DNA of 52,391 nucleotides from positions 1 to 52,391 of the forward strand of contig NZ_BJDW01000016.1 of NCBI RefSeq assembly GCF_005405345.1, written 5' to 3'. Source of the DNA: Enterococcus viikkiensis (GTDB lineage Bacteria > Bacillota > Bacilli > Lactobacillales > Enterococcaceae). Shown here piece by piece: positions 8,868 through 17,683 of the stretch. Under the pieces are notes generated by a model that did not search any database, was not told the DNA's origin, and was given only the letters and a program-made list of their open reading frames with translations. The position numbers were made by a program, and so were the translations under genes. Every line of letters begins with the position of its first letter. Within the stretch, counting starts at the first letter, position 1.

Positions 8868-9917
8868 TTATTCAAATAGGCCCATCTCATACATCGTCTC
8901 GGCAATCTGCAAAGAATTCCAAGCAGCGCCTTTTAATAAATTATCAGAGACAACCCACAAATGAACACCTTTTTCTTCATCTGGATCTTTGCGAATGCGA
9001 CCCACGAAGGTTTCTTTTTTTCCGACACTATTTAAAGCTTGCGGATAAATTTGTTGGCTCGGATCATCTTCCAGAACTGCGCCAGGTGCCTTAGCAATCA
9101 GCGCTTTGATTTCTTCTACTGTTGCGGTTTTTTCCGTTTCAATGTAAACCGACTCCGAGTGTCCCGTAATTACAGGAATTCGAACACACGTCGCAGAGAC
9201 GTTAATGCCGTCAGCCGCCATGATTTTCTTCGTTTCATTGATCATCTTCCACTCTTCGTTCGTATAGCCTGCTTCAGCAAAGACATCAATTTGCGGCAAC
9301 GCGTTAAAAGCAAGCGGGTAATGTTTCTTATCCCCACCGCTAGGTAAAATATCTGCTGTCCATTCACTTACTGGTTTCTCTGCTAAATACTCCCTAGTCT
9401 GTTGTTTCAATTCTTCCACTGCTTGATTTCCCGCTCCCGACACCGCTTGATAAGTGGAAACAATGACTCGTTTTAAGCCAAAGACTTGGCGGATCGGTTC
9501 TAAGGCCACCATCATTTGAATCGTTGAACAATTCGGATTTGCGATAATTCCGTGGTGCTCCCTTAAAGCCTCAGGATTGACCTCAGGAACGACCAATGGC
9601 ACTTCCGGGTCCATCCGAAAATGACTCGTATTGTCTACCACGACTGCCCCACGTTTTACAGCTTCCGGAGCAAACTTCGCTGAAATCCCACCGCCGGCTG
9701 AAAACAACGCTAAATCGATTTCCTCGAAAGAATCCGCTACTAATTCTTCAATCGTTTGGGGCTCTCCTTTAAATGAAAGTTGCTTACCGGCTGAACGTTT
9801 GGAAGCTAACAATTTTACCACTCCCAATGGTAATGAACTGTCTTCTAGCATTTTAATCATTTGTGTTCCTACAGCACCCGTCGCACCGACAATCGCAACA
9901 TTCATTTTTCTCATCAT
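8868..9917 (-). CDS. asd: Aspartate-semialdehyde dehydrogenase
   Basis: About 349 residues. The N-terminal Rossmann motif GATGAVG binds NADP. The catalytic Cys is in ANPNCST (about residue 130), and the C-terminal dimerisation domain carries an RIPV.TGHSE-type region with the active-site His. The enzyme reduces aspartyl phosphate to aspartate semialdehyde, the branch point to lysine, diaminopimelate for the cell wall, threonine and methionine. The start is ambiguous between adjacent ATGs at 9917 and 9914 (GAAAGAG upstream) and an ATG at 9905. It stands alone, without dapA or lysC nearby, and has its own promoter (9948-9975) and terminator. Confidence 0.95.
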   Translation of the reverse strand: MMRKMNVAIVGATGAVGTQMIKMLEDSSLPLGVVKLLASKRSAGKQLSFKGEPQTIEELVADSFEEIDLALFSAGGGISAKFAPEAVKRGAVVVDNTSHFRMDPEVPLVVPEVNPEALREHHGIIANPNCSTIQMMVALEPIRQVFGLKRVIVSTYQAVSGAGNQAVEELKQQTREYLAEKPVSEWTADILPSGGDKKHYPLAFNALPQIDVFAEAGYTNEEWKMINETKKIMAADGINVSATCVRIPVITGHSESVYIETEKTATVEEIKALIAKAPGAVLEDDPSQQIYPQALNSVGKKETFVGRIRKDPDEEKGVHLWVVSDNLLKGAAWNSLQIAETMYEMGLFE

Positions 9918-9947
9918 AATCACTCTTTCGCTTCACATTTTTTTAAT

Positions 9948-9975
9948 ATTCTACCACAATCCCTCTGAAACGCAA
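9948..9975 (-). promoter_or_regulatory. Promoter of asd
   Basis: The minus strand shows TTGCGT, a 16-bp spacer and TAGAAT. A small AAACGC-5nt-GCGTTT palindrome (9968-9984) overlaps the -35. I saw no lysine-riboswitch core in this leader. Confidence 0.55.
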
Positions 9976-10158
9976 GAAGCGTTTATCCCCCTTCGTTTAA
10001 ATCTTTATAATTAGAAAAATTCTTTAACTATTTTTCAGTGTCAGCATTTTTAACTTCCTTTTTGAAATAATTAGATCTATTTAATAAACATAAAACAACT
10101 TTATTAGCCAAAATATTGTAAAATAAATTAAAAAAACACGTTTTTTTGAATATTTTTA

Positions 10159-10187
10159 TTGTGGTTTTCTAATAAAAGATTTAGAAT
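10159..10187 (+). promoter_or_regulatory. Promoter of the TPR protein gene
   Basis: TTGTGG, a 17-bp spacer and TAGAAT lie about 33 bases before the ATG at 10220. The rest of the interval back to 9976 is AT-rich with no gene. Confidence 0.55.
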
Positions 10188-10219
10188 TAATATGTAAACG
10201 TTATTCACAGGAGGCCACT

Positions 10220-11038
10220 ATGGATGTTAACGGGTATATCATTAGACAAAAGCGCGAGAAAGAAAAACTGAATAAAGACGCCTTTGAAACGATTTGCTCC
10301 TCAACTGATTTGGAAGTGATCGAAGAGACCAGCGAAGGTATTTTAGAGGTTATTTTAGATCTTTGCAAAACATTAGAGATTCCTTATCAACAGGCTTTTC
10401 CAGAACGTATTCTTTTAGTAGAAAATTCTTTATTAAATATTGTTCGCGGTCTACATTTACGCCAGCAATATTCAGCCGTCTTACATTTATTAGATACCTT
10501 TGGTAAAAGAATAGATTATCAGAATCCTCGTATCGTGGGCCACCTAATGTATTTCCGTGCCTACGCAAATTTATTCGGCAACCAAGACCCACAAAAGGCC
10601 ATCCATTATTTTCAACGAGCCTACACCTTTTTTCATGATGAGCGACGCTATGAACTATTGGTTTTGAAAGGCTTAGCCACTTGTTATCAAGCAAATGAAG
10701 AAAATAAGCGCGCGCGTATCTTTTTTGAGCGCGTCAAACACATGGAGGATGAAATGAAAACTCAAAAACAGTTAGGCCCATCTTATTATCAAGCTGCTTG
10801 CTTCTTCGCTGATCGAGGCAATCCAGAGAAAGCACGTGCTATTTGCGATGAAGGCATCGAAACGTTATTGGAAGTCAACATGACAGACGGCTTAGAAGAG
10901 CTTTACTTTGAAAAAGCGATCATTCAAGACGACCAGAGAGAACAAATCGAATTATTGAAACAAGCGGATTATTACGCGAAGCTAAATGAAAACCTTAGTT
11001 TAAAACAATTGATCAACGAAAAATTGAATAGAATTTAA
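10220..11038 (+). CDS. TPR-repeat protein resembling RRNPP/Rgg-type regulators, HTH degenerate
   Basis: A 272-residue protein. The first 60 residues (MDVNGYIIRQKREKEKL...) have the length and placement of an XRE helix-turn-helix but are acidic and poorly matched. The remainder is helical with TPR-like pairs (for example about residues 110-135 and 150-175), as in peptide-responsive Rgg/PlcR regulators. The domain reading is inference and the function unknown. The ribosome site AGGAGG is good. The gene has its own promoter and ends in a terminator shared with the convergent MFS gene. No short peptide gene with an export signal was seen beside it. Confidence 0.7.
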   Translation: MDVNGYIIRQKREKEKLNKDAFETICSSTDLEVIEETSEGILEVILDLCKTLEIPYQQAFPERILLVENSLLNIVRGLHLRQQYSAVLHLLDTFGKRIDYQNPRIVGHLMYFRAYANLFGNQDPQKAIHYFQRAYTFFHDERRYELLVLKGLATCYQANEENKRARIFFERVKHMEDEMKTQKQLGPSYYQAACFFADRGNPEKARAICDEGIETLLEVNMTDGLEELYFEKAIIQDDQREQIELLKQADYYAKLNENLSLKQLINEKLNRI

Positions 11039-11040
11039 AA

Positions 11041-11087
11041 AAAACACTGAGACAGGTTCGATTTTTACTACCCGTCTCAGTGTTTTT
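11041..11087. terminator. Bidirectional terminator
   Basis: AAACACTGAGAC and GTCTCAGTGTTT form a 12-bp stem with T-runs in both directions between convergent genes. Confidence 0.88.
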
Positions 11088-11099
11088 AATGCCTAATCG

Positions 11100-12332
11100 T
11101 TATTCAGCGACACTCGTACTCTTTTCAGTATTCTTAACCCCGCGGATTTTTGCCGGCTTATCCGGATGATAAAAAATCATGTACAGTACCGCTACGATTA
11201 TCGGGATGACTGCACAAAAGATATACAAGTGCTGATATGAACCAAGTATTCCTTTTATACCACCTAAGAAGTACGGACCCACACCAAGTCCTAAATCAAG
11301 ACCAATGAAGTACGTAGATAAAGCCACTCCGATTCGTGCCTTATCAACTAATTTTAAAGTAACTGCTTGACCATTAGCCATAAATGTTCCATAGCCCAGG
11401 CCGATAAATGCACCTGCGATCAGCAGAATTGGTGCATTATTAGCGATAGCCAAAAGAATGAGACCAATCGTTAAACAGATAAAACTTGGGTACATCACCG
11501 CATTTTCCCCATGCTTATCAAAAATTTTGCCTGACATCGGTCTTGTCAGTGTTACTACCAATGCATAGACAACAAAGAAGAAAGCCCCTGTTGTAGCTAA
11601 GTGTAATTGATCGGCATAAATTGATAAAAAGCCTAAGACACTTGAATAGGCTATCCCAATCAGAAATGCTATTCCAGCAATGAATACTACTTTTAACTCA
11701 ATAAAACTTTCTAAACTAAAGGTATTAATTTTTGCTCGATGTTCTTCCGATAAAACAATATTGCTGACATCAAATTTTAAGCACGCAAGCAAAGTAATAA
11801 AGGCAAGTACCACTGCAAGGATAATGATGGCTTTGAAGCCGACTAACGGTAAAAGTAGCAACCCGATAAAGGGACCGATGGCGGCAGCCAAACTGGTACT
11901 CAATCCGTAGTAATTGATTCCTTCTCCGTATTTAGCTTCCGGAATATAAGCCGTAACAATCGCATTGGCTGCCGTAGAAACCGCCCCGTAACCAAATCCA
12001 TTCAGAAAACGAACGCCGTCTAAAATTAGAATATTGCTGCTGATTAAATAAGCTGCTGTTGTAATCAGGTAAAACAATGCACCGTAGCGTAAGACCGCTC
12101 GACGACCGAATAATTCCAATTTTTTTCCAATGTATAAACGTGCCAATAAGGTTCCAATGATATAAATTCCTACTGCAAAACCAGCTTGGGCTGTTGATGC
12201 GCCTAAGCTTTGCGTCGCATATTTAGCCGTGATTACAACAAAACAATAGTAAACTAAAAATACGACAAAATTGATCAATGTAATCGTAATAAATCCTTTA
12301 TTAAATAGCTTTTCTTTTTCTTTAATTGTCAT
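11100..12332 (-). CDS. MFS transporter, 12-TM
   Basis: A 410-residue membrane protein with about 12 hydrophobic segments and a motif A-like LYIGKKLELFGRR between TM2 and TM3. Substrate is unknown. It lies 13 bases after a 96-residue gene, so the two form an operon. That operon is divergent from a PrfA/Ers-like Crp-Fnr regulator. From memory, the E. faecalis Ers regulator controls an MFS gene (ef0082), so this transporter is a natural candidate target. The ribosome site is weak (AGGGA almost touching the ATG), which may indicate translational coupling to the upstream gene. Confidence 0.85.
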   Translation of the reverse strand: MTIKEKEKLFNKGFITITLINFVVFLVYYCFVVITAKYATQSLGASTAQAGFAVGIYIIGTLLARLYIGKKLELFGRRAVLRYGALFYLITTAAYLISSNILILDGVRFLNGFGYGAVSTAANAIVTAYIPEAKYGEGINYYGLSTSLAAAIGPFIGLLLLPLVGFKAIIILAVVLAFITLLACLKFDVSNIVLSEEHRAKINTFSLESFIELKVVFIAGIAFLIGIAYSSVLGFLSIYADQLHLATTGAFFFVVYALVVTLTRPMSGKIFDKHGENAVMYPSFICLTIGLILLAIANNAPILLIAGAFIGLGYGTFMANGQAVTLKLVDKARIGVALSTYFIGLDLGLGVGPYFLGGIKGILGSYQHLYIFCAVIPIIVAVLYMIFYHPDKPAKIRGVKNTEKSTSVAE

Positions 12333-12345
12333 TCCCTACTTTCGT

Positions 12346-12636
12346 CTAATACGCGAAGCTTTCACTTAATTTTTTTAAATCAGAAATTTTTTCTGCGACT
12401 TTGTTATAATTCGACGGATACCGGTCGACTGCTTGGCTAACAAACAAGTCCCGGGTATGATCAAACTCTTCTAAAAAAGCATCATAGCGATCATTTTGTT
12501 CTCGTAGTTCCTCGCTTCTTAACATTAAGGCATTTTGATACGCATCGTTTAAAAAAATCAACACTGCTTCTTTATCAAACCGAACCTTATAAGCTGATTC
12601 CAACCGTTCGATCATTGCGTATGTCCATTTGTTCAT
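12346..12636 (-). CDS. Small conserved-looking protein upstream of the MFS gene, function unknown
   Basis: A 96-residue soluble, mostly helical protein (MNKWTYAMIERLE...) with many aromatic and charged residues and no membrane segment or Cys motif. I do not recognise the family. AAGGAG is 8-10 nt before the ATG. It is the first gene of the operon with the MFS transporter. A TATAAT on the minus strand at 12708-12713 and a palindrome at 12664-12680 lie in its leader, suggesting local regulation. It could be a small accessory or sensor protein, but nothing in the sequence decides this. Confidence 0.75.
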   Translation of the reverse strand: MNKWTYAMIERLESAYKVRFDKEAVLIFLNDAYQNALMLRSEELREQNDRYDAFLEEFDHTRDLFVSQAVDRYPSNYNKVAEKISDLKKLSESFAY

Positions 12637-12663
12637 AGATAACCACTCCTTATAATTCCAAAC

Positions 12664-12680
12664 ATTCTAGCGACTAGAAT
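12664..12680. promoter_or_regulatory. Palindromic candidate operator in the leader of the MFS operon
   Basis: ATTCTAG-CGA-CTAGAAT is a perfect palindrome of 7-bp arms. It lies just downstream of a minus-strand TATAAT (12708-12713), where a repressor would block transcription. The protein that binds it is unknown. Confidence 0.4.
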
Positions 12681-12786
12681 AGTTGGTTTGTTTGACTTAC
12701 CTGACCGATTATACGGATAAAAAGAAAAGAAAAAATCAGTTTTCATATTAGGAAAAGTCTTTGCAAAATCCTAGCAAAAAAAGACA

Positions 12787-12829
12787 TTAACATTTGTTAA
12801 TATCTTTTCTATACATATTTTTTTATAAA
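12787..12829 (+). promoter_or_regulatory. PrfA-box promoter of the Crp/Fnr-family regulator
   Basis: TTAACATTTGTTAA (12787-12800) matches the 14-bp PrfA-box consensus TTAACANNTGTTAA at every defined position. It is followed by exactly 23 bases and then TATAAA (12824-12829). PrfA-activated promoters in Listeria have 22-23 bp between box and -10, so both sequence and spacing fit an activator site near -41. It drives the PrfA-like gene itself, suggesting autoregulation. Confidence 0.8.
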
Positions 12830-12887
12830 ACTAATCTGTGCATATGATATGATAATCTCAGCAAACAACGGAAGGAATACAGAAAAG

Positions 12888-13544
12888 TTGAATAATATAG
12901 CCTTAACAGACTACTTAGCACAAAAAAATTTCCCTATCGTCACGAAAGAATACAAAAAATATTTACTCTATGAAGGAATTCAAGATCACCACGTCTACAT
13001 TTTAAAGAGTGGCGTGATCAAAACCAGTGTCATCTCAAAAGACGGCAGAGAATTCAATTTAGAATACATTAACGATCTCGAAGTAGTCTCAATATTAAAG
13101 GACGAATATTCTCAATTTATCGACGCTCCCTTCAATATTCGCGTAGAATCACCCAAAGCAGAACTTTATCAAATCGATCGTGTCGAATTTTGGAAAGACA
13201 TTAATCAGAATTTTGATCTGCAAATTTATGTTAAAAACTATTATCGTGAACGTCTGATGAAATCCATGAAGCGTACTCAGCAAATGCTGATGAATGGGAA
13301 ATTCGGCGCCGTTTGTACCCAAATCTATGATTTATATGACAAATTTGGAATTGAAGTACATGAAGGGGTTTTGATTGATTTTGTTGTCACAAATGAAGAT
13401 ATTGCCCATTTTTGCGGGATCAATGCGGCAAGTAGTGTCAGCCGTATCATGAATCAGTTAAAGAGTTGTGGCGCAATAAAGATGCACAACCGAAAAATAT
13501 TAGTTAAAAATATTGAATTAATTAAGGACAATATTATTTTTTAA
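12888..13544 (+). CDS. Crp/Fnr-family transcriptional regulator, PrfA/Ers-like
   Basis: About 218 residues: an N-terminal cyclic-nucleotide-binding-like beta barrel (about residues 25-110), a long dimer helix, and a C-terminal winged helix with VTNEDIAHFCGINAASSVSR (the Crp-type recognition helix). There are no Fnr-type Cys clusters. It resembles PrfA and E. faecalis Ers, which act on virulence, stress and metabolism genes. The start is uncertain. TTG at 12888 has GGAAGGA 11 nt upstream, whereas an in-frame ATG at 12849 has no ribosome site. Its promoter contains a perfect PrfA-box consensus, and it is divergent from an MFS operon that is its likely target. Confidence 0.85.
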   Translation: MNNIALTDYLAQKNFPIVTKEYKKYLLYEGIQDHHVYILKSGVIKTSVISKDGREFNLEYINDLEVVSILKDEYSQFIDAPFNIRVESPKAELYQIDRVEFWKDINQNFDLQIYVKNYYRERLMKSMKRTQQMLMNGKFGAVCTQIYDLYDKFGIEVHEGVLIDFVVTNEDIAHFCGINAASSVSRIMNQLKSCGAIKMHNRKILVKNIELIKDNIIF

Positions 13545-13556
13545 AGATACTTATAC

Positions 13557-13627
13557 AAAAAAAGTTCAACCAGAATAACGCTCCTAAAACTAGACAATAA
13601 GAGGAGCATTTCTTGGTTGAACTTTTT
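13557..13627. terminator. Bidirectional terminator
   Basis: GTTCAACCA and TGGTTGAAC form the outer stem and GCTCCT/AGGAGC the inner stem, with A-run and T-run flanks. It separates the convergent regulator and ldt and overlaps the ldt stop codon. Confidence 0.85.
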
Positions 13628-15035
13628 AAATCTCCGTTCCGTATTCCACTGGCTTATCAAATTCTCCCGGCGCTTCATCATAACTATGTCCATAAATAAA
13701 AACCGGCATCCCAATAAAACTATATTTAGATATTTTTGCCATTTCAACCTTGGGTATGTTGACGCAGCCATAGCTCCCTAAATCCGTTTTGAACGCACCC
13801 GGTTGCCCAAAATAGTTCCGCTTATGGTCTGTGTCATGAAGGCCAATTTCCGTAATGGTCTGTCCATAGCTTAGTAACGGCAGCCAATAATCAACCGGTA
13901 CACTGTACGTGCCATCGCCAGTCGTCAATACCCCACTCAAATCGACATTCCGCCGTTTATCCATGATTGTATGAAACCCTGGAACCGTAGCGGTACCTTT
14001 AGCGTAACGGCCAGTAATTACATCCGTCTCAACCACTATCTCGCCTTTGTTAAAGCAATACATTTTTTGATTGTCTAAGTCCACTTCTACATAATTCTGA
14101 GTGATGTGCAATGGCTGCTTTTTCGTTTCCCCTTGAATGACCAGCGAAATTTCACTGGTCTTTGGCTCTTTCAATTCTTCTCGCATTTTTTTTGCTGATT
14201 GTTTGATGTCAATAAACCAACCGTAGTTCCCAACATTTTTATAGCGCAGCGTTTGCCCATGAACATTCGTAAAGGTTACCTTTTTGTAAATTGTTGAATA
14301 TTCTTTTTCCAAATTCGCCACCCATTGAGTGATCTGCGCGTCATCAAAATTTCCTTGGTCATCGATCAGCCCAATCACTATCGGTGGCGTCACAGGAATC
14401 TTTTTTTTAGTCACTTTCACGTTAATTTTTCGATCAGTCAATGCTTGGAGTTTCTGAAGGACTTTCTTTTTTTCTAAGTCTTTAGTCGTTACTTCTGCTT
14501 TGTGATAAAAGTCGCTCAAGGCATATTCTGCCCGTAATTCACCCTTCTTCAGGTCTTTCCATAATTTCTTTTTGATGTGTGATGAATCGATGGCGTTCCC
14601 CTTTTTTTCCGGTTGAATAGTAAACTTTTTATTTTGATAAATGACCTTCGCGTTTCCCGCCATTTTCCCGGACGGAAAAGTTGTCTGGTTGACGGCGTCA
14701 ATCACTCGTTTTTGTGCATCTTTTTTTATCGGCAGACTAAGCTGTCCTTTACGAATATTCTTTTTTAGATAGTCATTAGTTATTGAATACGGTGTAATAA
14801 GTTGAATGCTTCGCGTTTGCTTTTTCTCAACCATTTTTATTTCTACTTGTTTCGTTTCTGCTTTTACTTTTGCTGCCGCCTTACTAACTGAAAGTCCGCC
14901 TACTTCAACATTCGCCACGGTCGAACCAAAGAAGAAATGCGAGCCAAAATACAGATAGATTAACCAAAAAAACATCATTGCCCCCGCAACGATCCCAACA
15001 ATCACCAACACCCGTTTATTTTCATACTCCTCCAA
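13626..15035 (-). CDS. L,D-transpeptidase (Ldt(fm)-like) with altered active-site motif
   Basis: About 469 residues: an N-terminal membrane anchor (about 8-31), two PG_binding_4-like regions (about 40-310), and a C-terminal YkuD domain (about 313-450). This is the layout of E. faecium Ldt(fm), which makes 3-3 peptidoglycan cross-links and can bypass beta-lactam-sensitive transpeptidases. The catalytic Cys (424), upstream His (400) and Asn (426) are present, but the usual SHGC is SYGC (Tyr 422, codon 13770-13772). The start is also odd. The frame opens only at TTG 15035, inside the GGAGGAG, while the ATG after that site is one base out of frame. Confidence 0.85.
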   Translation of the reverse strand: MEEYENKRVLVIVGIVAGAMMFFWLIYLYFGSHFFFGSTVANVEVGGLSVSKAAAKVKAETKQVEIKMVEKKQTRSIQLITPYSITNDYLKKNIRKGQLSLPIKKDAQKRVIDAVNQTTFPSGKMAGNAKVIYQNKKFTIQPEKKGNAIDSSHIKKKLWKDLKKGELRAEYALSDFYHKAEVTTKDLEKKKVLQKLQALTDRKINVKVTKKKIPVTPPIVIGLIDDQGNFDDAQITQWVANLEKEYSTIYKKVTFTNVHGQTLRYKNVGNYGWFIDIKQSAKKMREELKEPKTSEISLVIQGETKKQPLHITQNYVEVDLDNQKMYCFNKGEIVVETDVITGRYAKGTATVPGFHTIMDKRRNVDLSGVLTTGDGTYSVPVDYWLPLLSYGQTITEIGLHDTDHKRNYFGQPGAFKTDLGSYGCVNIPKVEMAKISKYSFIGMPVFIYGHSYDEAPGEFDKPVEYGTEI

Positions 15036-15140
15036 TCATATTCACCCGCTTTATGTCCATTAATTATTCCTATTATAAAACGAACGAGCTTTATTTTATT
15101 CAAAAATCTTAATAATTAATATTATTTAGTATTTTTGGTA

Positions 15141-15186
15141 AAAAAAAAACGATTTTGAATCTGCTATGAGATTCAAAATCGCTTTT
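15141..15186 (-). terminator. Terminator of pflB
   Basis: GCGATTTTGAATCT and AGATTCAAAATCG form a long stem with a T-run on the minus strand, after the pflB stop. No pflA gene intervenes. Confidence 0.88.
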
Positions 15187-15214
15187 TAAAATTTACTTCA
15201 TACAAAACTGGTTA

Positions 15215-17512
15215 TTACATCTTTGTGTGGTCTGTCCGTGAAATCACGTCACGACGTTGTTCTGGTGTTAAGTCGCGGAATTTAACCGCATAACCTGATA
15301 CTCGGATCGTGAAATTAGCATATTTTGGATTGTCGATATCTTTATCCATTTCTTCCAACAATTCACGGCCAAAGACATTGACATTCAAGTGGTAACCGCC
15401 TTTGTCAAAATAGCCATCTAAAACTTGACGTAAATTATCCACTTGCATCGCTTCATCATCTGTCCGGCCTAAGGCACCTGGGTTGATGGTTTGGGTATCA
15501 GAAATACCGTCTTGTGCGCAAGAATAATTTAATTTTGCTGTCGAGTTCAATGAAGCCAATAAGCCATTTTTCTCGCCTAAGAATTTGCCATCTTGATAAC
15601 TTGGATTCGCACCTGGTGCCAATGGCTTACCAGCACGACGTCCGTCTGGAGTATTCCCAGTATTTTTACCATAAACCACATTTGAAGTGATGGTCAACAA
15701 TGACAAGGTTGGTGTTGATTCACGGTACGTATGTTGACGTTTGATTTGCGTCATGAAGTACTCAAGAATCCAGTTCGCCATTTCATCCGCTTCGTCGTTG
15801 TCATTTCCGTAAGTTGGGAATTCATTTTGTGGCACATAATCAATCGCTAAGCCATTTTCATCACGGATTACTTTTACATTCCCGTGTTTAATCGCCATTA
15901 ATGAATCTGTCGCATGAGAAATACCAGCGATCCCCGTTGCGAAAGTCCGTTTCAAGTCTGTATCCATTAAGGCTAATTGTGGTGCTTCATACGCGTATTT
16001 ATCATGCATGTAGTGAATCACGTTTAAGGTGTTCACGTATAATTCAGCTAACCAATCCAAAACATCCTTGTAGCTATCCATAAATTGGTTGAAGTCGATG
16101 CTGTCGCCTTCTAACGGACGGAAACGCGGCCCAACTTGCATCTTAGTCATTTCGTCAACGCCACCATTGATCGCGTATAGCACTGCTTTGGCTAAGTTGG
16201 CACGGGCGCCGAAAAATTGCATATCTTTCCCAATCACTGTTGCAGACACACAACAAGCGATCGCTGCGTCATCTGAGCCCCAGTGTTGACGTAATAAATC
16301 ATCGTTTTCTAATTGGATCGAAGAGCTTTCCTTCGCAACTTTTGCTGCATAAGTACGGAAACCTTCTGGTAAATGAGACGAATATAAAACCGTCAAGTTT
16401 GGTTCTGGTGAAGGCCCCATATTTGTCAAAGTGTGTAAGATCCGGAAATCATTCTTCGTTACTAATGAAGAGCCGTCCATATTCATCCCTGCTAATGACA
16501 GTGTCGCCCAAATTGGATAACCTGAGAATAACTGGTTGTACTCAGGCGTCCGAGCAAATTTCACCATACGTAATTTCATGATCAAATGGTCAATCATTTC
16601 TTGTGCTTCAAATTCTGTGATCACGCCATTGTTTAAATCCCGTTGGATATAAATATCTAAGAAGGCAGAGATCCGACCAATTGACATTGCCGCACCATTT
16701 TGTGATTTAATTGCCGCAAGATACCCAAAGTATAACCATTGGATTGCTTCTTGTGCGTTAGCCGCTGGTTTTGAAATATCGTAGCCGTAGCTGGCAGCCA
16801 TTTCTTTCATTTCTAGCAATGCGCGATATTGTTCAGAAACTTCTTCACGTAATTGGATCACGTCGTTTGTCATAACTTTGCTGCCGACATTTTTCCAATC
16901 TTTTTTCTTTTCTTTCATTAAGAAATCAATGCCGTATAATGCAACACGACGGTAGTCACCAATGATTCGACCGCGGCCGTAAGCATCTGGTAAACCAGTA
17001 ATAATTTTGTTTTTACGCGCTAAACGCATTTCATCTGTATAAGCATCAAACACTCCTTGGTTGTGTGTTTTGCGCCATTTATTGAAAATGAATGACATTT
17101 CGTCGTCCACGTCATAGCCATTTGATTCTAATGCTTTGTTGGCCATATTAATACCACCAAAAGGCATGAATGCTTGTTTCAATGGTACATCTGTTTGTAA
17201 GCCAACAATTTTTTCTTCTTCTTTAATCAAGTAGCCGGGTGCATGAGAAGTAATCGTTGCAGGAACATCACTATCCATATCGTACACGCCATTTTTTTTA
17301 TGTTGTACTTCAAATAGTTCTTGTAGTTTTTCCCATAATTTTTCCGTACTTGGTGCTGCGGCTTCTAAAAAGCTGTCATCACCTTTGTACTCTGTATAAT
17401 TTCGTTTAATAAAATCTAGCGTATTAACCTCATGCTGCCAACGTCCTTCGTTAAATCCTTCCCAAGGTGAAGTTGTTTGTTTAACAGTTTTATCCATTGT
17501 AGTAGTTTCCAT
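15215..17512 (-). CDS. pflB: Formate acetyltransferase (pyruvate formate-lyase)
   Basis: A 765-residue glycyl-radical enzyme converting pyruvate and CoA to acetyl-CoA and formate under anaerobic conditions. The catalytic Cys pair is C420-C421 (AIACCVSA) and the radical Gly is G740 in RVSGYAVKF. Length is normal. AAAGGAG precedes the ATG at 17510-17512. The partner gene pflA (radical-SAM activase) usually follows directly in lactic acid bacteria. Here a strong terminator and then ldt follow, so activation must come from a pflA elsewhere. The promoter has an extended -10 (17556-17564), and a large palindrome lies 140 bp upstream. Confidence 0.96.
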   Translation of the reverse strand: METTTMDKTVKQTTSPWEGFNEGRWQHEVNTLDFIKRNYTEYKGDDSFLEAAAPSTEKLWEKLQELFEVQHKKNGVYDMDSDVPATITSHAPGYLIKEEEKIVGLQTDVPLKQAFMPFGGINMANKALESNGYDVDDEMSFIFNKWRKTHNQGVFDAYTDEMRLARKNKIITGLPDAYGRGRIIGDYRRVALYGIDFLMKEKKKDWKNVGSKVMTNDVIQLREEVSEQYRALLEMKEMAASYGYDISKPAANAQEAIQWLYFGYLAAIKSQNGAAMSIGRISAFLDIYIQRDLNNGVITEFEAQEMIDHLIMKLRMVKFARTPEYNQLFSGYPIWATLSLAGMNMDGSSLVTKNDFRILHTLTNMGPSPEPNLTVLYSSHLPEGFRTYAAKVAKESSSIQLENDDLLRQHWGSDDAAIACCVSATVIGKDMQFFGARANLAKAVLYAINGGVDEMTKMQVGPRFRPLEGDSIDFNQFMDSYKDVLDWLAELYVNTLNVIHYMHDKYAYEAPQLALMDTDLKRTFATGIAGISHATDSLMAIKHGNVKVIRDENGLAIDYVPQNEFPTYGNDNDEADEMANWILEYFMTQIKRQHTYRESTPTLSLLTITSNVVYGKNTGNTPDGRRAGKPLAPGANPSYQDGKFLGEKNGLLASLNSTAKLNYSCAQDGISDTQTINPGALGRTDDEAMQVDNLRQVLDGYFDKGGYHLNVNVFGRELLEEMDKDIDNPKYANFTIRVSGYAVKFRDLTPEQRRDVISRTDHTKM

Positions 17513-17555
17513 AAGAACACTCCTTTGTTAAATAGTTTCAAGCTAATTTAAAATG

Positions 17556-17584
17556 ATTATAACAAAGGTAACAGTTTTAAGAAA
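17556..17584 (-). promoter_or_regulatory. pflB promoter, extended -10
   Basis: The minus strand reads TGTTATAAT (extended -10) with a weak -35 (TTTCTT) 17 bp upstream. The -10 is about 44 bases before the pflB ATG. Confidence 0.6.
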
Positions 17585-17651
17585 GGGCTTTTTTACTCTC
17601 TGTATACCGGAAAATCTTTTAAAATAATGACGGTTATTCTAATTTTAACTA

Positions 17652-17683
17652 TCTTCTGTTATAGTTTTCACTATAACAGAAGA
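17652..17683. promoter_or_regulatory. Large palindrome, candidate operator
   Basis: TCTTCTGTTATAG and CTATAACAGAAGA are perfect 13-bp arms around a 6-nt loop. No T-run follows on either strand, so it is not an ordinary terminator. It lies about 70 bases upstream of the pflB -35. Confidence 0.45.

Noticed and set aside
10190-10204. cre-like sequence ATGTAAACGTTATTC before the TPR gene
   Set aside because: It fails the conserved C near the end of the consensus, and it lies downstream of the promoter without sugar genes nearby.
9918-10219. Possible lysine riboswitch or T-box upstream of asd
   Set aside because: No conserved core of either class was found. Only a short AAACGC palindrome overlapping the -35 is present, and the leader is too short.
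16240-16581. Plus-strand frame of 113 codons inside pflB
   Set aside because: It is antisense to a highly conserved coding region, without a ribosome site or protein-like features.
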